In this document: piece by piece, positions 42,971 through 51,675 of the stretch
How the letters are laid out: each line of letters opens with the position of its first letter
Position numbering within the stretch: position 1 is the first letter of the stretch
Assembly (NCBI RefSeq): GCF_047238265.1
Contig: NZ_JBDFMM010000001.1
Coordinates: forward strand, 4,092,001 to 4,156,000
Source of the DNA: Paenibacillus_F sp047238265
Lineage (GTDB): Bacteria > Bacillota > Bacilli > Paenibacillales > NBRC-103111
DNA: 64,000 nt
Direction of reading: 5' to 3'
Program-made: the position numbers and the translations under genes
Notes under the pieces: model-generated
Databases searched by the model: none
What the model saw: the letters and a program-made list of their open reading frames with translations, nothing else
What the model was told of the DNA's origin: nothing

Positions 42971-43441
42971 TTACGGAGACCGGTCTGCCCACAGGTTGAT
43001 ACCATTCAGGCAGCCATACACGATGTTTCCGAACGTCCGTATGTCATCCAGATAGCTATATCCGCCGGGATTCGGCCCTGTCTGGTTATACATGCGGACC
43101 GCAACGGCTTCCTTCTCCGGGATAACGAGGCAGGCGCAGCCCGTGCTTCCGAGAGATTGATAAGAACCCGCAGGAAGCTCGGGCTCCAATTCCGTCAAGG
43201 AGCGCGGACGGTCCTGTACGAACCAGAAAAAACCGTTTCGGGGCTGAGAATCCCCAAGCCCTTCCGGACTGATGATTTCGGCGGTCCGCTCCCATACCGG
43301 ACGAGGGAGCATCTGCATCCCGTTCCATAGGCAGGGCAGTGTCCGTCCCTGCCATATAAACCAAACAAGCTGACCCCATAAGGGACAGCTCGTTTGGCAT
43401 GATTTTTGGGGTCGGTTTACTTCGTAGGGACCGGCCTTCAT
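42971..43441 (-). pseudogene. Remnant of a serine hydrolase (beta-lactamase family)
   Basis: The C-terminal part reads EIISPEGLGDSQPRNGFFWF, then LPAGSYQSLGSTGCACLVIP and VAVRMYNQTGPNPGGYSYLD. This matches the C-terminal half of class C beta-lactamase-like hydrolases (GFGWFV...GHTGxTGT...DPE). The catalytic SxxK and YxN regions of the N-terminal half are absent, and the first 60 codons of the frame do not fit. No good ribosome site precedes it. It looks like a 5'-truncated, decaying gene. The assignment rests on visual similarity. Confidence 0.5.
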
Positions 43442-43477
43442 GAAAGATCTTGTTTTGTCTCCGAAGCAGGCCTGTTG

Positions 43478-43645
43478 TTACTTCTTTTTGTGGTAGTGAT
43501 ACCCGCTGCATAACCCTTTTTGTTTAGATTTCGCGGAGCAGTTGTGGCCCCCGTTTTTGTCCAATCTTCCGGGATGTGCGTAAGCCGAAGCGGATGTAGC
43601 CATAACGACCACGATAGCGACGATAAAAATAACGGTTTTTTTCAA
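43478..43645 (-). CDS. Small secreted YHYH-type protein
   Basis: The 55-residue product has a signal peptide (MKKTVIFIVAIVVVMATSAS, cleavage after AYA) and a mature part HPGRLDKNGGHNC ending GLCSGYHYHKKK. The HPGR, DxNGGH and GYHYH motifs are those of the YHYH domain, which binds metal in some proteins. TTG at 43645 is preferred because AAGGTGAG lies 5 bp upstream and it gives a proper signal peptide; an ATG six codons earlier is possible. It lies alone. Confidence 0.75.
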   Translation of the reverse strand: MKKTVIFIVAIVVVMATSASAYAHPGRLDKNGGHNCSAKSKQKGLCSGYHYHKKK

Positions 43646-43760
43646 TGTTCTCACCTTGGACATACCCTATTCGCAGGGCTTAATGGAATTCTATCCCATT
43701 CTAACCCAGTTTCGAAAATCGGGATACGATTTGGCCCTACAATTTATCAACTTTTTAGAT

Positions 43761-44483
43761 TCAGTTGGTGGCGGGACTGTCATCCGATGTTCCGTCCGGA
43801 CCCACCGAAAATAAGTATACCTTATTGTCGGCCGGGTTCACGTAGGAGATGGAGTAAAAGTGCAGTTTATCGTTTTTCCAGCCGATAAATAAACTCGCTC
43901 CGATTTTTTTGTTATTCAAGCCTTCGAAATCAATTACATGATCCGGAGTCCCCTCAGGGCGTTCGTAGCCGGCCTCTTTGAAGTAATAAACTTTGGAGAA
44001 AGAATCGCTGCCATTTTCAACATCTCCGTTGTCGGTGGCATCTTCAAGTTTGACTTGGAGCCGGTCCGCCGCTTCTTCCCGGGTCAGACTCGGCTTCAAC
44101 TTCTCTTTGATCTCGGCAATTTTTTGCGCGATCTGCTTGTCTCTGTCCGTCTCGCCGGATTGCGGAGGAGAAACAGGTGCGTCTTTGCCGGGAACGGACG
44201 TGATCGCGATCGTTTTCGCGTCATTGTTCCACTGGACTTGACCACCCATCGCTTCCACGACCGCTTTGGCCGGAACATAGGAAGTGCCGTCGATAATGAC
44301 CGGGGCCAGCGTTTTTCCTTCCCCGTTTTTCGCGGTCCAGGCTTCATTGTCGAGCGTGATTTTGATATCGTGGTTGAGATAAGCTTCGATTTTCTCTACT
44401 CCGCCGGCAGCGTAACTCGTCGCTCCCAACGCTGCGGCCAAACCGCATGCACCCAACAGGGTCATGTACTTCTTTTTCATCAT
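43761..44483 (-). CDS. Secreted protein with copper amine oxidase-like stalk domain
   Basis: The 240-residue protein has a signal peptide (MMKKKYMTLLGACGLAAALG, cleavage near SYA). The stalk (Cu_amine_oxidN1-like) domain has VIIDGTSYVPAKAVVEAMGG and VQWNNDAKTIAIT. A helical segment (DKQIAQKIAEIKEKLKPSLT) and a C-terminal beta-rich region (KIGASLFIGWKNDKLHFYSI) follow. Stalk-domain proteins of Paenibacillaceae are common cell-surface proteins of unknown role. AAGGAGAAGGAG precedes the ATG; an ATG one codon later is possible. Confidence 0.82.
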   Translation of the reverse strand: MMKKKYMTLLGACGLAAALGATSYAAGGVEKIEAYLNHDIKITLDNEAWTAKNGEGKTLAPVIIDGTSYVPAKAVVEAMGGQVQWNNDAKTIAITSVPGKDAPVSPPQSGETDRDKQIAQKIAEIKEKLKPSLTREEAADRLQVKLEDATDNGDVENGSDSFSKVYYFKEAGYERPEGTPDHVIDFEGLNNKKIGASLFIGWKNDKLHFYSISYVNPADNKVYLFSVGPDGTSDDSPATN

Positions 44484-44545
44484 CTTCTCTCCTTCTCCTT
44501 GTTTTCTGAAATCAATACCACTTCCTTAGGAACAGTACGGAAATA

Positions 44546-44588
44546 AGTGTAGCACATAAATACTGTTTATTTTTAACAAATTTGTTAA
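44546..44588 (-). promoter_or_regulatory. Extended -10 promoter with palindrome, for the stalk-domain gene
   Basis: On the minus strand TGCTACACT (extended -10; TACACT at 44546-44551) is followed by the stalk-domain gene about 60 bp downstream. A perfect 16-bp palindrome TTAACAAATTTGTTAA (44573-44588) lies 21 bp upstream, at the -35 region. The palindrome could be a repressor or activator site. Confidence 0.4.
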
Positions 44589-44623
44589 TTAAACTGTCCA
44601 AAATCAGTCCTTAAACAGCGCTC

Positions 44624-45205
44624 TTAAACCTCTACCATCCCGCTTCGCTCGTACGGATAATCGATCTGTTCCTTCACTTGGTCCGAAGCTTCACGCCCGG
44701 CAAGCATTTCGACTACATAGAGCCCCAGATCGATGGATGCCGATACCCCTGCACCCGTGACGATATGTCCGTCCTTAACGATTCTGGCCCGGACCACTTC
44801 CTTGCAGTACGGTTCCAGCAGCTCATAAGCTTTCGGATGCGTGGTTGCTTTCCTGTTCTCCAGAAATCCCGCCGCCCCGAGCAAAAGCGAACCCGTGCAT
44901 ACCGAAACCACATGTTTGACTTCAATCGCCTGCCTAAGCCAGTCCACGAATTCGCTTCGGAACCTGAGCTTTCTCGTCCCGAGACCGCCCGGAACAAACA
45001 GCAGGTCATATTCCGACAGGTCCGGTTTTATTTTGCCGGCACGGATCGTCAAGCCCTGCTCATCCTTTACCTCCGGCGCAAGCGCGCAAATATCCCATGT
45101 CGTTCCTTTCGTCTCGTCAAACAGGCGGAGCCGGTTGACAACATCGTAGAAGCCGATAAAATCCAGAAAAGTGATCCCGTCAAACACGATAAATGCGATT
45201 TTCAT
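44624..45205 (-). CDS. DJ-1/PfpI family protein
   Basis: The 193-residue protein belongs to the DJ-1/ThiJ/PfpI superfamily. It has IAFIVFDGITFLDFIGFYDV at the start, LLFVPGGLGTRK, and the nucleophile elbow HVVSVCTGSLLLGAAGF with its cysteine, then a DGHIVTGAG motif. The family includes glyoxalases, deglycases and AraC-associated regulators; the activity here is unknown. ATG 45205 follows GGAGG by 6 bp; a TTG two codons upstream is less likely. Confidence 0.9.
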   Translation of the reverse strand: MKIAFIVFDGITFLDFIGFYDVVNRLRLFDETKGTTWDICALAPEVKDEQGLTIRAGKIKPDLSEYDLLFVPGGLGTRKLRFRSEFVDWLRQAIEVKHVVSVCTGSLLLGAAGFLENRKATTHPKAYELLEPYCKEVVRARIVKDGHIVTGAGVSASIDLGLYVVEMLAGREASDQVKEQIDYPYERSGMVEV

Positions 45206-45507
45206 TTCCAACCTCCTTGCGGCTTGAAAGCTGATGAGAACAGTCGACTGACTTCCCGGATCTATTATCTATTCATCCCGGATATACAGAAGCGCAGCGT
45301 CGTTTGCAGGTATAATGCAATCCAAGTACTCATTTGATGCCGATTTAGTACGAAAGAAATCCGAATCAATGTATCATAGGCAGAATTATTTCTTCCAAAA
45401 AACGTGCAGATGGCTGTGAATCCCGCCATCTTTTAGCTTTATGCAGGTAAGGAACTTGCTCCGCTAGGCACGGAAAAACGCTCCGGCTCATCGAAAACTG
45501 TGCCGTT
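45206..45507. other. 302-bp gap without a gene
   Basis: No convincing gene. A 7-bp stem AGATGGC/GCCATCT (45408-45431) followed on the minus strand by ACGTTTTTT may be a weak terminator for the upstream isochorismatase-like gene. A TATAAT near 45312 faces the plus strand. The rest is mixed AT-rich sequence. Confidence 0.4.
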
Positions 45508-46206
45508 TCAGGATGAGGAAGAAGCTGTCCGATCAGACGCAGTACGATTCGTATTTTGCGCGAAAGCTTGGCCGAGATCCCGGATTAAGGAAGCCGAATC
45601 GTAAACCGAAATTCCGATATTGCGGATTTCCTCCTTCCCCTTCTCGTACACGCCCGAAATGGCGTCCTCCACCATGATCGCTTTGAAATCACGTTCGCTC
45701 GCCTCGTACATGCTCGTCCGGGGACAGTTCGGAAAATTGCAGCCCGTGAAAATAAGCGTGTCGATGCCCCGCTCCTTCAGAAACTCTTCCAATTTTGTGT
45801 TGTAAAAAGCTCCCCAGCGGGGTTTGTATACAACCCACTCCCGCTCCCCGATCTCCTGGATCTCTCCGCCGAGCAGCGCATCGAACTGAAGCTCCTCCGA
45901 TTGAGGCGGCTTTATCGCATCCGCGAGATCCGCGCCCCTTGTCCCCGGCGCAGCGACAGCCGCTCCGGCCTCGATCCTTTCTTTGCGGCACAAATCCGCA
46001 TTCGAGCCGTCGCGTTCGTAGATCCGGATCACGTGAATAACCGGAATGCCACTGGCCCGGCACTGTTCAAGGATCCGGCTCATAACGGGCAGCACCTCAA
46101 TCGTGCCGGGAATCTCGGCCGGAACTCCGGGAAGGCTGAAATCATTCTGGGTATCGATCGTCAATAACGCGCATGCCGCTAAATTCGGCTGGATATACCT
46201 GCTCAT
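45508..46206 (-). CDS. Isochorismatase-like cysteine hydrolase
   Basis: The 232-residue protein has the three catalytic residues of the isochorismatase superfamily: Asp in LTIDTQNDFSLPG, Lys in EWVVYKPRWGAF, and Cys in FTGCNFPNCPRTSMYEASER. A non-Pro cis peptide region follows FTGCNFPNC. It hydrolyses an amide or imide (as in nicotinamidases and ureidoacrylate hydrolases). A Ser-rich C-terminal tail is added. GGGGG lies upstream of ATG 46206, though the spacing is long. The substrate is unknown. Confidence 0.9.
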   Translation of the reverse strand: MSRYIQPNLAACALLTIDTQNDFSLPGVPAEIPGTIEVLPVMSRILEQCRASGIPVIHVIRIYERDGSNADLCRKERIEAGAAVAAPGTRGADLADAIKPPQSEELQFDALLGGEIQEIGEREWVVYKPRWGAFYNTKLEEFLKERGIDTLIFTGCNFPNCPRTSMYEASERDFKAIMVEDAISGVYEKGKEEIRNIGISVYDSASLIRDLGQAFAQNTNRTASDRTASSSS

Positions 46207-46383
46207 TCCTGCTCATCCCCCTAATTTCCACTGTAATGTTTGGCAGCTTGCCGGAAACAACGGCAGCCCTTACAAGCTCCTGAGCACGTTTCTGCATAAA
46301 TACAGCCAGAACTGCTTCTTCCGCCTCTATTTTCCACAATTATACATTCAGTTTCATCCTTCGTCTAATATAAGTCCCTTTCC

Positions 46384-47463
46384 TTACAGCTTTCTCATCA
46401 AGGCTTCCAGCGGCCCTCTCGAAAATTTGCGTCTCCAGAGAAAACTCACCCCGACCGCAGCGGCAAAATAGCCGATAGAATACGAGACCGAGAAAGGCAG
46501 AGAGCCGTTCTCCAGCACCCCCAGCGCCTCCAGAAGACCCAAGCCCGCAAGGACATGCAAAACATAGTGGCTCAGCGCCATCTGTCCGGTTTGGACAAGA
46601 GCCGTAATCACCCGCCGCCCGGGCATCTTCTCCATCATATAATTACAAAAAAGAATGATCAGCAGGGCCGAACTCGCTGCGGAAACCATATACAGCAGAT
46701 TGGGCGGCATCGGCTTCGTCTCAAAAAGATAGCGTGCTCCCTCGTCCCCTATGGAAGTTGCACTCATCTGTATGGCGAGCCGCGAGATCAGTTCGCTTCC
46801 GGCGAAAAGGATCAGGGAGGCGGTCATCCGCTTGATACGCATAGAAGAATCGGTAAGATCCAGCCGTCCGATCAGCATCCCCGTTACAAAAAAAGCAAAC
46901 CAGGGAAGCGCCGGGTGGAACCCGTTAAAGAACAGATTCCGGATAAAACCCCCGGCCGTCCAAAAATCCGTATACGCATGAAAAGAGGCATCCCATCCCG
47001 CCCTGTAATCAAACGCGAGCTGCGCGCATTGACCCGCCACTACGGCGGAAGCGGCCGTGCCCGCAAGGAAGCGGCCGGATGAACGGAGGAAGAAAGATGC
47101 CGCAAACAAAAACAAGGCATAGTAGTGCAAAATATCGGCCGTCCATCCCGCTGCAAGCAGAAACAGTCCGAGCGCAAGCAAATAGGCGGACCTTTTGCGG
47201 ATGATCAGTTTCTGTTTCGCCAGCTCGGACTCATCGCCCCGCCGCGCTTTTCGGGTCATCAGGGAAATGCCGATCCCCGCCAGCACGACAAAAACCGCGG
47301 AGGCTCTCCCTTCGAACAAGCCCGCGAATGCGGCCAGCCACGAGGGTCCGCTTCCGTCCGCCATCATCGCGATCTTGTAGTTCACCACGATCATTCCGAA
47401 GATGGATAAAGCCCGGGCCAAATCCAGTCCTTCAACTCGCGATTCTTTTTTTACAGCCAGCAT
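46384..47463 (-). CDS. DUF418 family membrane protein
   Basis: The 359-residue protein has about nine hydrophobic segments. Its N-terminus (RVEGLDLARALSIFGMIVVN) matches the acyltransferase-like membrane fold shared by DUF418, and the C-terminal MALSHYVLHVLAGLGLLEAL and FSRGPLEALMRKL are the DUF418 signature. The function is unknown. AAGGAGG precedes the ATG. The promoter region holds a 42-bp perfect palindrome typical of TetR-family operators. Confidence 0.85.
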   Translation of the reverse strand: MLAVKKESRVEGLDLARALSIFGMIVVNYKIAMMADGSGPSWLAAFAGLFEGRASAVFVVLAGIGISLMTRKARRGDESELAKQKLIIRKRSAYLLALGLFLLAAGWTADILHYYALFLFAASFFLRSSGRFLAGTAASAVVAGQCAQLAFDYRAGWDASFHAYTDFWTAGGFIRNLFFNGFHPALPWFAFFVTGMLIGRLDLTDSSMRIKRMTASLILFAGSELISRLAIQMSATSIGDEGARYLFETKPMPPNLLYMVSAASSALLIILFCNYMMEKMPGRRVITALVQTGQMALSHYVLHVLAGLGLLEALGVLENGSLPFSVSYSIGYFAAAVGVSFLWRRKFSRGPLEALMRKL

Positions 47464-47474
47464 AAAAATCCTCC

Positions 47475-47516
47475 TTGGCTATTATTTTACTTACCGGTAA
47501 GTAAAATAATAGCCAA
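47475..47516. promoter_or_regulatory. 42-bp perfect palindrome, probable TetR-type operator
   Basis: TTGGCTATTATTTTACTTACC (47475-47495, shown here in its first 20 or so bases) is followed at once by its exact reverse complement up to 47516. The core ACTTACCGGTAAGT is of the kind bound by TetR/AcrR-family repressors. It ends 2 bp before the DUF418 ribosome site and covers the -10 of the promoter at 47506-47534. It is not a terminator: no T run follows on either strand downstream. Confidence 0.75.
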
Positions 47517-47534
47517 AAAAAGACCGGTCTGCAA
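47506..47534 (-). promoter_or_regulatory. SigA-type promoter of the DUF418 gene
   Basis: On the minus strand TTGCAG (47529-47534) and TATTAT (47506-47511) are 17 bp apart, so transcription would start inside the palindrome. The same stretch (47524-47538, CCGGT/ACCGG with T run) forms a short hairpin that may end the upstream VOC gene. Confidence 0.6.
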
Positions 47535-47569
47535 CCGGACGTTTTTTGAGAGGGCACGGCAGCCTTTTT

Positions 47570-47926
47570 TTACTCGAAAAAAATCAGCTTGTTTCCGAAC
47601 GGGTCGGTCACCGTGCATTCAGTTGTTTCCCAAGGCGTGCGCACGATCCCGGGCCTGGCGTAGGGATAATTTTTGCCGGCCAGCGTCCTCTGCAAGTCTT
47701 CAACGCCGGAAACTCCGATGCGCAGCGTCGCCCCGGGACTGCAATCCCCGTGATGCTCACTGAGGTGAAGGATGATTTTATCCTTGGAAATCTGCATGTA
47801 CAAGGGCATGCCGGGCTCGAAACGATGCTCCCAATCCAGCGTGAACTCCAGAAACTCCATATAAAATTGTTTGGCCTTATGTTCATCGAATATGCGCAAA
47901 ATAGGGGTAATATCCGTTAAAGACAT
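47570..47926 (-). CDS. VOC superfamily protein (bleomycin-resistance-like)
   Basis: The 118-residue protein is a single VOC unit with ITPILRIFDEHKAKQFYMEF, then HLSEHHGDCSPGATLRIGVS and the end TVTDPFGNKLIFFE. The pattern matches glyoxalase/bleomycin-binding proteins of the short type. ATG 47926 follows GGAGGTG by 6 bp; a GTG three codons upstream is possible. The substrate is unknown. Confidence 0.88.
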   Translation of the reverse strand: MSLTDITPILRIFDEHKAKQFYMEFLEFTLDWEHRFEPGMPLYMQISKDKIILHLSEHHGDCSPGATLRIGVSGVEDLQRTLAGKNYPYARPGIVRTPWETTECTVTDPFGNKLIFFE

Positions 47927-47946
47927 TCTCGGCACCTCCGGAGATG

Positions 47947-48993
47947 TTATTCAGGATTTCGTGTAACCGTAAAAACGGTAAGATCGTATTCGTTCACAGT
48001 CAAAAATTGCTTGGATCCCGGGTGATAGGCAGCTGCGGTTAAGCCCGCATTGGCGTACAATTCTTTTCCCGAACCTGGATCATAAACTGTTAATCCTTTA
48101 TCCGGAGATGAGCAGTAGATATAGTCGTCGTAATAGAGCTCACCGGGAACGATTTTGAAAGAGACTGACTCCAGCCCGTCACGTACATCCATAATTCTCA
48201 AAAGAAAATCCTCAGAAAGCGGCATTTCTTCCTCATCCGCCAACAGCCCGGGATCATAACGCCCGATGATTCCGATTTTTGTTTTTCCGACCCAGCAGAT
48301 AGGTTCGTTCCAGTCGTATTTGCCCCACCAAAGCGTTTTTCTGCTTTCCCCATCCTCGGATTCCCAAACATTTTCCGTTAACCAATTCCGTACATTCCAC
48401 GCCGTAACGGAACCCGCAGGATGCCATATCCAGCCGTTATCTGCTATCCAGTCACCTCCGGGCGATACGAGAAGTTGTCCGTGAAAATAATCCAGGTAAT
48501 GCCCGGCTTCCCCGGAGCCGTTCTCATCCGCATCGAATTCCGCATCCGGTCGCGGGATCACGGATTCTCCGGTATGAACGTCCGTAATATCGAGACGATT
48601 CCATGCCGTACCGTGCACAAACAAGGTGCGTTTATTATGTTCCAGAAAAGCGGTAGGAAACTTCGACTGCTTGAAATGATAGTCGTCCCTTTCAAAAGCA
48701 CGCACTATTCTTTTTCGCGCCAAATCGACCAGTACTCCGTGCTTGCCATACGTGTTGACGACCGAGAGGAAATCTTCTTGTACCGAAATCTCAATCGTCA
48801 CACTTTCCCCGAAATCTATTTCCGGGCATTCGATGGAACAGAGCTTTTCCACCGCATCCGTCGCGGTATCCAGCGTATACAGATCTCCTTTTTCCGTAAC
48901 GGTTATAAATTTATTCGACCGTATCAGCGGCTTTGTATCAACCGGACGTCCATCCGGACGCGAGCCGAGCTTCTTGGTTTGGACTTCAAACAT
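47947..48993 (-). CDS. Hypothetical protein, beta-propeller-like
   Basis: I do not recognise this 348-residue product. It has no signal peptide. It is rich in Trp, Asp, Gly and alternating hydrophobic residues, with repeated motifs such as KFITVTEKGDLYTLDTATDA and QFLTVNEYDLTVFTV at either end, as in a beta-propeller read-out protein. ATG 48993 lies after AGTGGGGGT; the frame extends to 49029. The YdcF gene ends 24 bp upstream. Confidence 0.65.
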   Translation of the reverse strand: MFEVQTKKLGSRPDGRPVDTKPLIRSNKFITVTEKGDLYTLDTATDAVEKLCSIECPEIDFGESVTIEISVQEDFLSVVNTYGKHGVLVDLARKRIVRAFERDDYHFKQSKFPTAFLEHNKRTLFVHGTAWNRLDITDVHTGESVIPRPDAEFDADENGSGEAGHYLDYFHGQLLVSPGGDWIADNGWIWHPAGSVTAWNVRNWLTENVWESEDGESRKTLWWGKYDWNEPICWVGKTKIGIIGRYDPGLLADEEEMPLSEDFLLRIMDVRDGLESVSFKIVPGELYYDDYIYCSSPDKGLTVYDPGSGKELYANAGLTAAAYHPGSKQFLTVNEYDLTVFTVTRNPE

Positions 48994-49016
48994 GTAGACC
49001 CCCACTTTCCCCCGGA

Positions 49017-49751
49017 TCAACTTATCCACGTCTTGATCATGGCGAAGTACTCCCGGATCATATTGACCGGTTTGAGATGCGCCGGTGACGGGCTCGAAAG
49101 ACCGTACGCTTCATAGCCTTCCCGTTTCGCCAGCAGCTTGGCCCGGTACATGTGATAGTCGCTAGTGACGATGAGGATTTTCGGATCCGTGACGCCTTTT
49201 TCTTTCAAAACGGTTTTGGTGAACCTCAAATTCTCACTGGTGCTTGTCGATACGCTTTCGAGAAAAATCCGGTTTTCCGCAATCCCTTTCTTCACCAGGT
49301 AGTCCCTCATGGCCACCGCTTCCGGCACATTCTCGCCAGGGCCCTGCCCGCCCGAAACGACCACGGCAGCGTCCTTTTTCCCGGAGATGTAAGGAAGCGC
49401 CGCATCCAGCCTCTGCTGAAGCGTGAGCGACAGCTCGTATCCTTTCAGCCCCGATCCCAAAATGACAACGGTGTCCGCTCCCGATGATTCGGCTTCGTCG
49501 GCACCCATTTGCGAGATCACGAACGATTCTACGGCGACGAAAGAAAGGCCGATCAGCAGCGAACCCGCCCACAGCGTTTTCCGGAGCTTGGCGTACTTCT
49601 TGAAATCAATCTTCCGGATAATCAGCAAAAGAACGACTGCGGCGCAGAAGAGCAACATCCCGAACCGCCCTCTGAACAAAAAGGGAGCGCTCAAAACGGT
49701 CAGTGCGAGCAGCACGTCCGCGGCTTTCGGTTTTCCGAACCGGCGCTTCAT
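49017..49751 (-). CDS. YdcF/DUF218 family protein
   Basis: The 244-residue protein has two or three hydrophobic segments near the N-terminus and a DUF218 domain. Signatures are TVVILGSGLK, VVSGGQGPGENVPEAVAMRD, ESVSTSTSENLRFTK and IVTSDYHMYRAKLL. Such proteins often bind nucleotides or process envelope lipids, with function unproven. Its start overlaps the VOC gene by 4 bp (ATGA), so they are coupled. It is the second gene of that pair. Confidence 0.88.
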   Translation of the reverse strand: MKRRFGKPKAADVLLALTVLSAPFLFRGRFGMLLFCAAVVLLLIIRKIDFKKYAKLRKTLWAGSLLIGLSFVAVESFVISQMGADEAESSGADTVVILGSGLKGYELSLTLQQRLDAALPYISGKKDAAVVVSGGQGPGENVPEAVAMRDYLVKKGIAENRIFLESVSTSTSENLRFTKTVLKEKGVTDPKILIVTSDYHMYRAKLLAKREGYEAYGLSSPSPAHLKPVNMIREYFAMIKTWIS

Positions 49752-50098
49752 CGGCAGACCATCAGCAGGTTCCCGTCGGGGTCCGCAAAAGTAAACCAGT
49801 GTCCGTTCTCGATCCCCGTGACCAGCCGGACGCCACGGCTTTTCAAGTATGCGTAGGACCGCTCGATATCCCCGGTCGCGAATTGAACGACGGGCGTTTT
49901 AAAAATCGCCTCCGGCGAGTAAATTTTGCTGTCCAGCACAATGCCGGCCCCCTGCATAGGCAGCACATACAGATGGCCAAACAGCACCTCTCCGTCCGGA
50001 GGCAGACCCAGTATGCCGCTATACCAGGCCGCCGCTTGTCCGATATCGCTTACCGGAATAAAGACGGTGCGAATTTTGTTGTGAATGGGACTATCCAT
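49748..50098 (-). CDS. VOC superfamily protein
   Basis: The 116-residue protein is a VOC unit: NKIRTVFIPVSDIGQAAAWY, VLFGHLYVLPMQGAGIVLDS and WFTFADPDGNLLMVCR at the end. Bleomycin-resistance or glyoxalase-like roles are possible. ATG 50098 has GGAGG upstream; the frame extends nine codons further. It overlaps the YdcF gene by 4 bp. Confidence 0.88.
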   Translation of the reverse strand: MDSPIHNKIRTVFIPVSDIGQAAAWYSGILGLPPDGEVLFGHLYVLPMQGAGIVLDSKIYSPEAIFKTPVVQFATGDIERSYAYLKSRGVRLVTGIENGHWFTFADPDGNLLMVCR

Positions 50099-50167
50099 CC
50101 TCCTACCTCCTGTTCGATCAAGCATTGCGATGACGGGTGACGGCCGCTTCCCGAAACCGGGCGGGCT

Positions 50168-50698
50168 CTAGGCCGGCACGACCTTCTTCCCGAGCTTATG
50201 CCCGGCCAGCACGACCGGCAGCAGAAGCAGTCCCGAAGGCGCGCAGACGAGCAGATCCTGCCAGGTGGCCGCCCCGTCTCGGAGCAGCCTGTAGAACAAA
50301 TAAACCGAATACGGCAGGACAACCATTACGGCCGTCACCACGCCGGGTGTGTAGGCTCTCAGCAGAACCGACTGGCCCAGATGGGTAAACACGTGAATGA
50401 ACAAAAGCGCGTTGAACCCGATAAACAGGGCCCAAATCCCCCGCTCCGCCGCCAAATACGCAACCGGCACGAAAAGAATAAATTCAACAAACACGGCCAC
50501 CGCAAACTGCGATGATGTGACGCCCGACATCTCCTGAAACAGCCTCTGCCAAGGTCCCGGAACTCTCGGCCGGAGCCGCTTGTAATTTTTTTTCATCCAC
50601 GGCTCCACAAAAATGATTTCCTCGAAATCGTGAATCATAAACGCCGCAAGAAACAGCCAAACGACCGAGTTCAGCGAGATATAGTCATCTATGAGCAT
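50168..50698 (-). CDS. HXXEE domain membrane protein
   Basis: The 176-residue protein has four or five hydrophobic segments. The HXXEE motif is clear in AAFMIHDFEEIIFVEPW, and a later conserved His is in LLFIHVFTHLGQSVLLRAY. The family is an integral membrane protein of unknown function. ATG 50698 has AAGGAG upstream; the frame extends 35 codons further without support. Confidence 0.88.
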   Translation of the reverse strand: MLIDDYISLNSVVWLFLAAFMIHDFEEIIFVEPWMKKNYKRLRPRVPGPWQRLFQEMSGVTSSQFAVAVFVEFILFVPVAYLAAERGIWALFIGFNALLFIHVFTHLGQSVLLRAYTPGVVTAVMVVLPYSVYLFYRLLRDGAATWQDLLVCAPSGLLLLPVVLAGHKLGKKVVPA

Positions 50699-50812
50699 AC
50701 ATGTACGTCTCCTTCTTTCTTGCCCGGGACCGTGGAGACGGGAATGCGGAGCCCTTGTCCCCGCTCCGTATCGGAGACAAGACTTCCGTCCCGCTTCCCG
50801 CATCTGTGCCCT

Positions 50813-51544
50813 CTAGTCTTTGATGCCCCGGTATTTCGCGGTACGAAGTTCCTTGATATAAGCTTCCAACGCAGGCATCCCGGAATTCACCGCCAGACTG
50901 ACGGAGCGTTCGATGTCGTAAGGAACCCGGACGAACCGGATTTCGAGCGGAGCAGGCGTCCGGGACTCGAAGCTTCCCTCCAGAATGACGTAGGAAGCCT
51001 GGGTCAGATCGAGCGGATTTCCGACGCTTCCGGCATTAAACAGCACTTTGCCGTACAAATGCTGGAGGTACGCGTTGTGAATATCGCCGTAGCCGGCGAT
51101 ATCGGCCGGAATCTCCTCCCGGCATTTATCGGAGGATTCGAAAAGAGATAGCCGCTTCTCCAGCTCGTCCCACGGCTGCACGCGCTCGTACAGGCTGCGG
51201 GGCGAAGCATGGAACAGCCGGACGTATTTGCCGCTCATATAAAATTCGAGCGAAAAAGGCAGCCCCGATAAGTATTCCAGCCGTTCTTTCCCGAGCACGT
51301 TCTGATGCCACTTCAGGTCCTCGATCTCCGTTTCCCGGGTGATGAAATCGTCCCAGTTGCCGCTGACGACCTCCTCGCAGTACTCGCGGATCAGATCGAC
51401 CGCACGGTCGGAATCCGGTCCTTTGCCTATCAGATCGCCCAGGCAAAAAATTCTCGTGATGTCTTTGCGCCGGATATCCTCCAGCACGGCTTCCAGAGCC
51501 GGTATATTTCCATGAATGTCTGACAGGATCGCTATTTTGTCCAC
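50813..51544 (-). CDS. Metallophosphoesterase (YfcE-like)
   Basis: The 243-residue protein has the calcineurin-like motifs of phosphoesterases: AILSDIHGNIPALEAVL, CLGDLIGKGPD, SGNWDDFI (an altered GNH motif in which His is replaced by Trp-Asp), and GYGDIHNAYLQ with a further GSVGNPLD. It would act as a metal-dependent phosphodiesterase; the usual GH in the third motif differs, so activity needs checking. GTG 51544 follows GGAGG. Confidence 0.85.
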   Translation of the reverse strand: MDKIAILSDIHGNIPALEAVLEDIRRKDITRIFCLGDLIGKGPDSDRAVDLIREYCEEVVSGNWDDFITRETEIEDLKWHQNVLGKERLEYLSGLPFSLEFYMSGKYVRLFHASPRSLYERVQPWDELEKRLSLFESSDKCREEIPADIAGYGDIHNAYLQHLYGKVLFNAGSVGNPLDLTQASYVILEGSFESRTPAPLEIRFVRVPYDIERSVSLAVNSGMPALEAYIKELRTAKYRGIKD

Positions 51545-51675
51545 ACGTTTGTCCTCCGTAAGTCCGGCAGGTTAACCTGCTCTCTGTATTGGGTTGTATC
51601 TACTTTCGATCCGTCCGAGGCGGCTTCCTTCTTTTCCCTCCCAAACAATCTTCCACTCCTTAGACGAAATATACG

